Positions 6,076 to 11,843 of a stretch of DNA of 11,843 nt are shown here, piece by piece. Position numbers and translations under genes: made by a program. The notes beneath the pieces were generated by a model. The model had not been told where the DNA came from. It saw only the letters and a program-made list of their open reading frames with translations, and did not search any database. How positions within the stretch are numbered: position 1 is the first letter of the stretch; every line of letters starts with the position of its first letter. Origin of the DNA: PALSA-607 sp036510735 (GTDB taxonomy: Bacteria; Actinomycetota; Actinomycetes; Acidothermales; Acidothermaceae). The stretch lies in the NCBI GenBank assembly GCA_036510735.1, contig DATCDK010000211.1:1-11843 (forward strand). The letters run 5' to 3'.

Positions 6076-7137
6076 ATGACGAATGAACCCCTGCGGGTCG
6101 CGGTTGTCGGCTACGGGCTGGCCGGATCGGTTTTCCACGCGCCGCTCATCGCCGCGACGCAGGGCATGCAGGTGTCGGCTGTCGTCACCGGCAATCCCGA
6201 ACGCGCCGAGAACGCACGCCAGGCATACGTTGGCGTCCAGGTGTTCGCGGACGTCGACAGCCTGATGGCGAAAGCCGACGAGATCGATCTCGTCGTCGTG
6301 GCAACTCCCAACCGGATGCATGCCCCGACCGCGCTCGCCGCGATCGACGCCGGGGTAGCGGTCGTCATCGACAAGCCATTTGCCGTGAGTGTCGCTGAAG
6401 GTGAGTCGCTGATCGACGCGGCGGCTGCCCACGGCGTCCCGCTTAGTGTTTATCAAAACCGTCGATGGGACGGCGATTTCCTGACGCTGCGCCGGTTGCT
6501 CGACGAGGGTGCACTCGGCGAGGTCACCCGATACGAGTCGAGGTTCGAGCGTTGGCGCCCGGTCGCGGGTACAGGTTGGCGCGAGAGCGGTTCACCGTCG
6601 GACGCCGGGGGGTTGCTGTTCGATCTCGGCCCGCACCTCATCGACCAGGCACTCTTGTTGTTCGGCCCTGTCACGCACGTCTACGCCGAGGTCGACCGAC
6701 GCCGCGCTGGGGTGCAGGCCGACGACGACGTGTTCGTCGCGTTAACGCACGCGTCCGGTGTGCGCAGCCAGCTGTGGTGCAGCGCGATTGCCTCTGACCT
6801 CGGGCCGCGCATGCGGGTGCTCGGCACCCGGTCCGCCTACGTCAAATACGGGCTCGACGTGCAAGAGGATGCGCTGCGGCGCGGCGGACGCCCCGACCGA
6901 GACGTTGCATGGGGGACCGAGAGCGAAGCCAGCTATGGAACCCTCGGAGTCGTCGGCGAGGCGACCCCGATCGCCACCGAGCCCGGCGCCTACCAGCGCT
7001 ACTACGAAGGCATCGGTGCCGCCTTGCGTGGCGAGGGCGACCTGCCGGTTGACCCGCGCGACTCTCTCGAGGGCCTGCGGATCATCGAGGCGGCGCGCCG
7101 ATCCCAGGAAGAGGGTCAGGTCGTCGCCCTGCGCTGA
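6076..7137 (+). CDS. Gfo/Idh/MocA-family NAD(P)-dependent oxidoreductase
   Basis: This 353-aa protein is full length for the family. The Rossmann domain opens with LRVAVVGYGLAGSVFHAP (GxGxxG nucleotide-binding loop) and continues to VVIDKPFAVS, where DKP replaces the common EKP and carries the conserved lysine. The C-terminal alpha/beta domain contains YQNRRWDGDFLTLRRLL and AGGLLFDLGPHLIDQALLLFG, with the His expected near the active site. The profile is closest to the YdgJ/YgjR-like branch acting on sugars, inositols or related polyols; the substrate is not predictable. GTG 6070 would add two residues (M-P) and is equally possible. No ribosome binding site is evident, so translation may be coupled to the VOC gene, whose stop is 27 bp upstream of ATG 6076. 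Confidence 0.9.
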   Translation: MTNEPLRVAVVGYGLAGSVFHAPLIAATQGMQVSAVVTGNPERAENARQAYVGVQVFADVDSLMAKADEIDLVVVATPNRMHAPTALAAIDAGVAVVIDKPFAVSVAEGESLIDAAAAHGVPLSVYQNRRWDGDFLTLRRLLDEGALGEVTRYESRFERWRPVAGTGWRESGSPSDAGGLLFDLGPHLIDQALLLFGPVTHVYAEVDRRRAGVQADDDVFVALTHASGVRSQLWCSAIASDLGPRMRVLGTRSAYVKYGLDVQEDALRRGGRPDRDVAWGTESEASYGTLGVVGEATPIATEPGAYQRYYEGIGAALRGEGDLPVDPRDSLEGLRIIEAARRSQEEGQVVALR

Positions 7138-7155
7138 CCTCGCCTCACGGGCGAC

Positions 7156-7206
7156 TCACAGCGTTCCTTCAGCTTTCTCACAGGCTTGGTGCAGGCTGTA
7201 GGCAGA
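7156..7206 (+). promoter_or_regulatory. Phased PhoP-box-like direct repeat array upstream of the response regulator
   Basis: Five heptamers start exactly 11 bp apart at 7156, 7167, 7178, 7189 and 7200: TCACAGC, CTTCAGC, TCACAGG, GTGCAGG and AGGCAGA. All five keep CAG in the same phase (7159, 7170, 7181, 7192, 7203). The first and third match the Mycobacterium tuberculosis PhoP box (TCACAGC-N4-TCACAGC) at seven and six of seven positions; the others are degenerate. The gene immediately downstream encodes a PhoP-like regulator, so autoregulation is the natural inference. Confidence 0.65.
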
Positions 7207-7275
7207 GGGTGCTGGTACCTGGCATGCCGTGCTCGCTGGAACTGACGTGGTGGCCGAATTTTGAAGGGTTGACCT

Positions 7276-8043
7276 GTGCCTACGAATGCTGTCCCGGCAC
7301 CGCACCGGGTGCTGGTTGTCGACGACGAGCCGAGCATCTCCGACCTGGTGGCCACCGCCTTGCGGTTCGAGGGCTTTGACGTGAGCACGGCGAGTACCGG
7401 AAACGGTGCCCTCGAAGCAGTCGAGCTGTCGCGGCCCGACCTTGTCGTACTCGACGTCATGCTGCCGGACTTCGACGGCTTCGAAGTGGCGCGCCGGCTG
7501 GCCGCCAAGGGTAAGAGCGTCCCGGTGCTGTTCTTGACCGCCCGCGATGCGACCGACGACAAGGTGCTCGGTCTGAACGTCGGCGGCGACGACTACGTGA
7601 CCAAACCGTTCTCGCTCGCCGAGCTCGTGGCCCGCGTGCATGCAGTGTTGCGTCGTAGTCACGGCAACGGGCACGGCACCCGCATCTCGTTCAGCGATCT
7701 GGAGATGGACGACGACACTCGCGAAGTGTTTCGCGGGGGCCGGCTGATCGAACTCACCGCGACCGAATACCGACTGCTGCACTACTTACTGGTGAACGCA
7801 CGAAAGGTCTTGAGCCGCGCGCAGTTGCTCGACCATGTGTGGGACTACGACTTCGGCGGCGATTCGGGCGTGCTCGAGACGTACATCAGCTACCTGCGCA
7901 AGAAGGTCGACGTCGACGGGCCGCCGCTTATTCACACCGTGCGCGGCGTGGGGTACACGATCCGACTGGCCAACCGGCCGGCCGACGCGCGCTCGACCGA
8001 CTCGGGTGCGCGATCTGCAGAGGCAAGCGCCGACGCGAGCTAG
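7276..8043 (+). CDS. PhoP-like OmpR-family response regulator
   Basis: This 255-aa two-component regulator has a receiver domain at residues about 10-127: acidic Asp16/Asp17, phospho-acceptor Asp60 in VVLDVMLPDFDGF, Thr88 in LFLTARD and Lys110 in DDYVTKPFSLAEL. The winged-helix DNA-binding domain spans about 136-232, with LTATEYRLLHYLLVNARKVL, LLDHVWDYDFGG, the recognition-helix segment LETYISYLRKKVD and the wing HTVRGVGYTIRL. The LDHVW-YDFGG segment and overall pattern closely resemble mycobacterial PhoP. A Ser/Ala/Asp-rich tail of about 20 residues follows. The GTG start has GAAGGG at 7263-7268 with a 7-nt spacing. The next gene is convergent, so no partner histidine kinase lies downstream. 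The gene is probably autoregulated through the upstream repeat array. Confidence 0.93.
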   Translation: MPTNAVPAPHRVLVVDDEPSISDLVATALRFEGFDVSTASTGNGALEAVELSRPDLVVLDVMLPDFDGFEVARRLAAKGKSVPVLFLTARDATDDKVLGLNVGGDDYVTKPFSLAELVARVHAVLRRSHGNGHGTRISFSDLEMDDDTREVFRGGRLIELTATEYRLLHYLLVNARKVLSRAQLLDHVWDYDFGGDSGVLETYISYLRKKVDVDGPPLIHTVRGVGYTIRLANRPADARSTDSGARSAEASADAS

Positions 8044-8076
8044 TCACTCCGTCGCTAGTGTCACTCCGTCGCTAGT
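8043..8076. repeat. Perfect 17-bp tandem duplication at the convergent gene junction
   Basis: GTCACTCCGTCGCTAGT occupies 8043-8059 and is repeated without change at 8060-8076. The first base of copy one is the last base of the response-regulator TAG, and the last base of copy two begins the complement of the hydrolase TAA. The unit therefore fills the whole 32-bp gap between the convergent genes. It looks like a slippage duplication. No T-tailed terminator hairpin is visible in it. Confidence 0.85.
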
Positions 8077-8792
8077 TATTCGGGCGCTAGGTAGCGCTCG
8101 AGCCAGTCGAGGGTTCGTACCCACGCGTCTTTCGCGGACGCTTCGTGGTAGTTGGCTGGTCGTGCGTCGCAGCGAAATCCGTGGCCTGCCTTGCTGTAGC
8201 GGACGATGGACGTCGGCACGTGAGCGGTTGCGGCTGCACTACGCAGATCTTCGACCTGATCGACCGGGATACCGCGGTCGAGATCGCCGTACAGCCCGAG
8301 CCAGGGCGACCGCAGGAGCGGTGCGAGTTCGACGAGCGGTCGGAACCCGAAGCGACCCTTGTGCATGCCGCTGCCGTAGAACGTGACCGCGGCACCGTAG
8401 GCATCCTCTGCTGCGATGGCGCAGGTGATTGAACCACCCATGCAGAAACCGACGATGCCCGTCAGCGACAACGGCAATCCTTGGCTGGCAAGGTGTTCGC
8501 GCACGGCAGTGAGGTCGGCGCGGATGCCCTCGGCCGTCAGCTTCGCCATGTGGGGGAGCGCAACCTTGATTTCGTACGGCAGCGCATTCACGCCGTCCCG
8601 ATGAAAAAGATGTGGCGCAACTGCGCGATACCCGACTGCCGCGAACCGCCCGCAGACGTCGACGATGTGGTCGTTGACGCCGAAAGCTTCCTGAAGCACG
8701 ATCACGGCGCCGCGCACCGGCCCGTCGGGAATTACCTCGTCGGCGGGAACCGGCCCATCGGGTCCTTGCAGCTGCAGGCTGGTGTGATCCAT
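8076..8792 (-). CDS. Dienelactone hydrolase-family alpha/beta hydrolase
   Basis: This 238-aa single-domain protein has the usual dienelactone hydrolase length and order. QEAFGVNDHI carries the conserved Glu35, GFCMGG the nucleophile Cys117, LYGDLDRGIP the acid (probably Asp172) and AGHGF the base His204, giving a Cys-His-Asp triad rather than a Ser-based one. Classical members hydrolyse dienelactone to maleylacetate in chlorocatechol breakdown, but most genomic copies act on unknown esters or lactones. No aromatic pathway genes lie beside it; instead it trails the O-acylation pair by 25 bp on the same strand. AGGG at 8803-8800 with a 7-nt spacing supports the ATG. No signal peptide is seen, so it should be cytoplasmic. 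Confidence 0.9.
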   Translation of the reverse strand: MDHTSLQLQGPDGPVPADEVIPDGPVRGAVIVLQEAFGVNDHIVDVCGRFAAVGYRAVAPHLFHRDGVNALPYEIKVALPHMAKLTAEGIRADLTAVREHLASQGLPLSLTGIVGFCMGGSITCAIAAEDAYGAAVTFYGSGMHKGRFGFRPLVELAPLLRSPWLGLYGDLDRGIPVDQVEDLRSAAATAHVPTSIVRYSKAGHGFRCDARPANYHEASAKDAWVRTLDWLERYLAPE

Positions 8793-8817
8793 GGCCGCAC
8801 CCTAACCCGCGGGCTTG

Positions 8818-10086
8818 CTAGCCCTCGCCAAGGCTCGCGGCCAAGTTGGCGAGCACGGTGCTGTCGAGCAGCGGCGCCTTTCCGTCGATGACGGTGCGCT
8901 CGACGATCTCGAGGACCACGATCTGTGCACTCTTAATCGACTGTACGAGTTCGGGGTACGCAGTACCTGCTGCCGAGGAGTTGATAAAGCCCGCCTGGGC
9001 GAAGAACGGGTTAATCGCGAATCGTGACGAATCGGTGAACGAGTCGCTGATGAACAGTGTCTTCGGGGTGATGAGCGGCGCATCAGTGGTGGTGTCGGCG
9101 AGCTGACTCGTGGTATTGACCGTCGTGGTGACGCCGGGTCGGGTGACCAAGAACAGCGGTGCCTGCTCGGTGGTCCGTTGGCCGAGGAGCGCCTCGAGGT
9201 CGGTCTGCGAGTTGCTGTTGCCCAGCGGTGTCACCGTCGCCGTCGGCCACAACGTCGAGTCGAGGCTGTCGGTGAGCACGTGTGCGTAGATCAGCGCGCC
9301 GAGGCCATTCCAGTGCGTGTCCAGCTTGCGGTAGAGCAACGTACCGGGATCCTTCGCCTTCGCCGCTTCGATCGCGCCACGTAGATCCTGATATCCGGCT
9401 GGGGGATTTGCCGCCAACGCCTCCCAGAGTGCGGCCTCTGCCTTCGAGGCGCAGGTCACGCCCTGATCTGCGGTGGGCAGGTACTGGGGATAGATGTCGC
9501 TCTTGTCCGGGGCGATCATCATGACGAACTGCTTGCCCGCACGTTGCATGATTTCGGACAGTTGCTGAAATCGTTGCGCGATAACGGGCGCAGAGAGCAC
9601 CGGATTGCAGGCAGCACGCAAGTCGGTGCCGTAGTACAGCCAGCCGTCGAGGCCCGAGATGACGACCGGGAAGTCTGTCGGCTCAGCGCTCGCGGGCGCA
9701 GCGGACGGTTGTGGCACGGAGATGCCGGCGACTCCCGTGGTCGTCGTTGTTGTTGCGGTGCCGTTCGCGCCGTAGTTCGGCGTCTCACCGAACACGTTGC
9801 GTTCGACCTTTGTATTGGCGCTGATCGCCACGTTGCGCAGCGGCAGGTGGTCGGTAGCCCACGTATCGAAGATCCCGAAGGATCGCCATCCGTCGCTCGC
9901 GGTCGGTAGCGGACCAAGCTTGTGGTTCTCGATGGCCGGTGCGCGGACGCCGGCCGCGGCGGCGACCGCTGGCCCGAAGAAGAACGTCAGTGCCAGGAAG
10001 GCGATCACGATGCGCACGGACTTGCCCCGCACGCTCACGCGTGCAACGCGCAAGTGTGGGGCGCGTAATCGCGGGACCCGGGCCAT
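8818..10086 (-). CDS. AlgX/AlgJ-like SGNH O-acetylation protein, membrane-anchored
   Basis: This 422-aa protein has a basic start and one hydrophobic segment (residues about 24-46), so the rest should lie outside the membrane. A Thr/Pro/Ala-rich stretch (110-137) leads to the ALGX/ALGJ-type domain: ISGLDGWLYYGTDLRAAC (143-160), FVMMIAPDKSDIYPQYLP, the catalytic LDTHWNGLGA with Asp256 and His258, and FISDSF with nucleophile Ser349 (SDSF instead of the common GDSF). Cys160 and Cys212 are the only cysteines, so a disulfide is likely. In AlgI/AlgJ/AlgX systems the MBOAT protein passes acyl groups across the membrane and the SGNH protein transfers them to glycan; the preceding MBOAT gene fits that role. 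The acceptor is unknown. The gene starts 12 nt after the MBOAT stop with a strong Shine-Dalgarno site. Confidence 0.85.
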   Translation of the reverse strand: MARVPRLRAPHLRVARVSVRGKSVRIVIAFLALTFFFGPAVAAAAGVRAPAIENHKLGPLPTASDGWRSFGIFDTWATDHLPLRNVAISANTKVERNVFGETPNYGANGTATTTTTTGVAGISVPQPSAAPASAEPTDFPVVISGLDGWLYYGTDLRAACNPVLSAPVIAQRFQQLSEIMQRAGKQFVMMIAPDKSDIYPQYLPTADQGVTCASKAEAALWEALAANPPAGYQDLRGAIEAAKAKDPGTLLYRKLDTHWNGLGALIYAHVLTDSLDSTLWPTATVTPLGNSNSQTDLEALLGQRTTEQAPLFLVTRPGVTTTVNTTSQLADTTTDAPLITPKTLFISDSFTDSSRFAINPFFAQAGFINSSAAGTAYPELVQSIKSAQIVVLEIVERTVIDGKAPLLDSTVLANLAASLGEG

Positions 10087-10091
10087 CGGTA

Positions 10092-10099
10092 CTCCTCCC
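10092..10099 (-). promoter_or_regulatory. Ribosome binding site overlapping the MBOAT stop codon
   Basis: GGGAGGAG shares its first G with the TAG of the MBOAT gene and lies five bases before the ATG of the AlgJ-like gene. Ribosomes finishing the first gene can start the second directly, which would keep the two partner proteins in proportion. Confidence 0.7.
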
Positions 10100-11526
10100 T
10101 AGAACTGGTAATACAGGAACGGGCTGAACGTGCCGACCGCGACGAGCGCAGCCGCAATCGGTGCGAGCACGACCACGTAGGCGAAGCGGGTGGCGATCGC
10201 GGGTCGGCTGGTGCTGAACTCGACAAAGCGGCCCATGACGAAGCTCGGCGGAATCAGGAAGACGAGCAGTGCCAGCCAGAAGACCAGCAGTGTCCGATGA
10301 GTAAGTGCGGTCGCCACCGTGGCCGTGAGCCCGTGTCCGGTCGGCACGAACATCGCGCCGAGGATGTGCCCGGCCTGCGGCAAGCTGTCGGCACGAAAGA
10401 CCACCCAGCCCAGCACGACAAGGAACTGCGTCAGTGCTCGTTGGAGTGGTCGCCACCGGGTCGCCGTGTCGCCCCAGCCCGTGACGCGTTCGATCACCAG
10501 CAGGGTCCCGTGGTAGAGCCCCCATACGAGGAACGTCCAGTTCGCGCCATGCCAGAAACCGGTGAGCGCGAAAACGATGTAGAGGTTGCGGTAGGTCTTC
10601 CACTTGCCACCGCGGTTGCCACCGAGCGGGATGTAGAGGTAGTCGCGGAACCACCGTGACAACGACATGTGCCAGCGCCGCCAGAAGTCCGTGATCGACG
10701 ATGCGGAGTAGGGGCGGTTGAAATTCTCCGGGAGCTGGAAGCCGAACATCCTCCCCAATCCGATGGCCATGTCGGAATATCCCGAGAAGTCGAAGTACAG
10801 CTGCACGGTGTAGGCCAGAGCGCCGAGCCACGCGTTGACGGTCGTCAGCTGGCTGGTGTGCAACGCGAACACGCTGTTGACGACCGGCGCGACGCTGTCG
10901 GCGACGATGACTTTCTTCGATAAGCCGACGGCGAATCGGGGGAAGCCTGCTGCGAAGTCGCCGAAGCGATCCCGTGACGGTGTTTCGAGCTGGTCGGCGA
11001 TCTCGTGGAACCGCACGATCGGGCCAGCGATGAGCTGCGGGAACATCAAGATGTAGGTCATGAACGTCAGCGGATTGCGTAACGGCTTGCGGGTTCCGCG
11101 GTAGACGTCGACCACGTAGCTCAGATGGTGGAACGTGAAGAACGAAATCCCGATCGGCAACACGAAGTGCAAGACATGGCTGCCGTGACCACCGAACGCA
11201 TGCGTAAGCGAGTCCACTTGGCGGGACGCAAAGTCGGCGTACTTCCACACCGCGAGGGCGCCGACATCGACGACGATGGCGCTCACCAGCGCCGTCCGCC
11301 GATGTCTTTGCAGGAAGGGCTTCGGCGAATCGAGGGCGAGCCCGGCCGTGAAGTTCACGGCCACGCAGGCAAGGAGCAGGAAGACGAACGCGTGCCCGCC
11401 CCACGTGTAGAACACCAGGCTGGCGAACGCCAAGACGCCGTTGCGCGCGGCGCGCGGGAGCAACCAATAGATCGCGAGTGTGACCGGCATGAAGAACCAC
11501 AGGAAGGTCGGCGTCGCGAACGACAT
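10099..11526 (-). CDS. MBOAT-family membrane O-acyltransferase (AlgI/PatA/DltB type)
   Basis: This 475-aa protein has about 11-12 membrane segments and a typical AlgI length. Diagnostic stretches in order are TPTFLWFFMPVTLAIYWLLP (6-24), LPIGISFFTFHHLSYVVDVYRG (123-144), FPQLIAGPIVRF (162-173), YFDFSGYSDMAIGLGRMFGF, FWRRWHMSLSRWFRDYLYIPLGGNR (281-305) and TGFWHGANWTFLVWGLYHG. In the last, His326 is the invariant MBOAT catalytic histidine and His339 a second conserved one. The end (FSPFLYYQF) is also typical. The protein would carry acyl groups, usually acetyl, across the membrane for the AlgJ-like partner encoded next. The ATG has AGGAGG at 11538-11533 with a 6-nt spacing. It lies 38 bp after the end of the DNA polymerase IV gene on the same strand. 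Confidence 0.93.
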   Translation of the reverse strand: MSFATPTFLWFFMPVTLAIYWLLPRAARNGVLAFASLVFYTWGGHAFVFLLLACVAVNFTAGLALDSPKPFLQRHRRTALVSAIVVDVGALAVWKYADFASRQVDSLTHAFGGHGSHVLHFVLPIGISFFTFHHLSYVVDVYRGTRKPLRNPLTFMTYILMFPQLIAGPIVRFHEIADQLETPSRDRFGDFAAGFPRFAVGLSKKVIVADSVAPVVNSVFALHTSQLTTVNAWLGALAYTVQLYFDFSGYSDMAIGLGRMFGFQLPENFNRPYSASSITDFWRRWHMSLSRWFRDYLYIPLGGNRGGKWKTYRNLYIVFALTGFWHGANWTFLVWGLYHGTLLVIERVTGWGDTATRWRPLQRALTQFLVVLGWVVFRADSLPQAGHILGAMFVPTGHGLTATVATALTHRTLLVFWLALLVFLIPPSFVMGRFVEFSTSRPAIATRFAYVVVLAPIAAALVAVGTFSPFLYYQF

Positions 11527-11564
11527 GCCTGGCCTCCTGGTACCGGTAGTGGGGTTCGGTGAAG

Positions 11565-11843
11565 CTACCAGCCGCGCGGTGACGCGGGCCTTAGGTCAGG
11601 ATCGGTCACCCGAAACGACCGCACTCGACCGGGTGGCGTCTCGCGGGTCTCGAATCGCACGGTGACCCAGCCGGCGCCAGAGCCCTGCACCCATCCGGGG
11701 CCCCATGTCGCGTGATCGACATCGCGGCCCGCGACCCATGAGCGGTCGGGCCGGCGAGCAAGCGCGTCCGCGGTCTCCTCACCCGTCTGGTCGGGGTCGT
11801 CGTGCGGATGCGCGGCGATCAGCTCGCCGAAGAGGTCGTCTTG
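11565..11843 (-). CDS. dinB: DNA polymerase IV (DinB), C-terminal tail only
   Basis: The minus frame is open from the right edge for 92 codons to TAG at 11567-11565; the 5' part is outside the window. After an acidic stretch, residues 36-86 of the fragment read WVAGRDVDHATWGPGWVQGSGAGWV, then TVRFETRETPPGRVRSFRVTDPDL. This matches the extra C-terminal module following the little-finger region in actinobacterial DinB proteins, with the recurrent pattern GxDVxHxxxGxGWVQGSGxGxVTVRFET and DPxLxP. The catalytic palm is not visible, so activity cannot be assessed and the call rests on recognising this tail. DinB is a Y-family translesion polymerase. Confidence 0.8.
   Translation of the reverse strand, partial: QDDLFGELIAAHPHDDPDQTGEETADALARRPDRSWVAGRDVDHATWGPGWVQGSGAGWVTVRFETRETPPGRVRSFRVTDPDLRPASPRGW

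Noticed and set aside
7140..7154. Small hairpin TCGCC-tcacg-GGCGA just after the oxidoreductase stop as a terminator
   Set aside because: The stem is only five base pairs with no T-run, and it abuts the response-regulator repeat array. Too weak to call.
9785..11500. A 571-codon open frame on the minus strand overlapping both the MBOAT and AlgJ-like genes
   Set aside because: Its translation is Arg/Pro/Ala-rich low-complexity protein without family motifs. The other minus frame encodes recognisable MBOAT and AlgJ-like proteins with good ribosome binding sites. It is a high-GC shadow frame.

Overview
The window is high-GC DNA with actinobacterial traits: GTG starts, strong G-rich Shine-Dalgarno sites beside an apparently leaderless promoter, a PhoP-type OmpR regulator, and an actinobacterial-style C-terminal tail on DNA polymerase IV. 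I place it in Actinomycetota, with no finer assignment. It reads as ordinary chromosome. I see no tRNA, rRNA, IS element, integrase or CRISPR array.

Layout. Positions 1-819 (minus) hold the first 273 codons of a secreted sedolisin (S53) protease that runs off the left edge; it has a GTG start and is easy to miss. A 251-bp divergent control region (820-1070) with two inverted repeats and one direct repeat separates it from a FUSC-family membrane protein (1071-3260, plus). After a gap containing a strong hairpin comes an AT3 membrane acyltransferase fused to an SGNH esterase domain (3449-5452). Next is a VOC metalloenzyme (5521-6048) behind a leaderless-type promoter overlapped by a palindromic operator, followed 21-27 bp later by a Gfo/Idh/MocA NAD(P)-dependent oxidoreductase. 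A PhoP-like response regulator (7276-8043) lies behind an array of 11-bp-phased half-sites resembling the mycobacterial PhoP box; no histidine kinase gene is visible.

The right third is on the minus strand and reads leftward: the C-terminal tail of DNA polymerase IV (11843-11565), an MBOAT O-acyltransferase (11526-10099), an AlgX/AlgJ-like SGNH acetylesterase/transferase (10086-8818) and a dienelactone hydrolase-family protein (8792-8076). Gaps are 38, 12 and 25 bp, so the last three, perhaps all four, may be co-transcribed. This cluster converges on the response regulator, and the 32-bp junction is almost entirely a perfect 17-bp tandem duplication.

Functional reading. Two architecturally distinct extracytoplasmic O-acylation machines lie within about 8 kb: a one-protein AT3-SGNH fusion and a two-protein MBOAT plus AlgJ-like pair. 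Both families typically decorate cell-surface glycans. With a secreted protease and a FUSC transporter, the neighbourhood has a cell-envelope flavour, and a PhoP-like regulator would fit as an envelope or stress sensor, but nothing in the sequence proves that it controls these genes.
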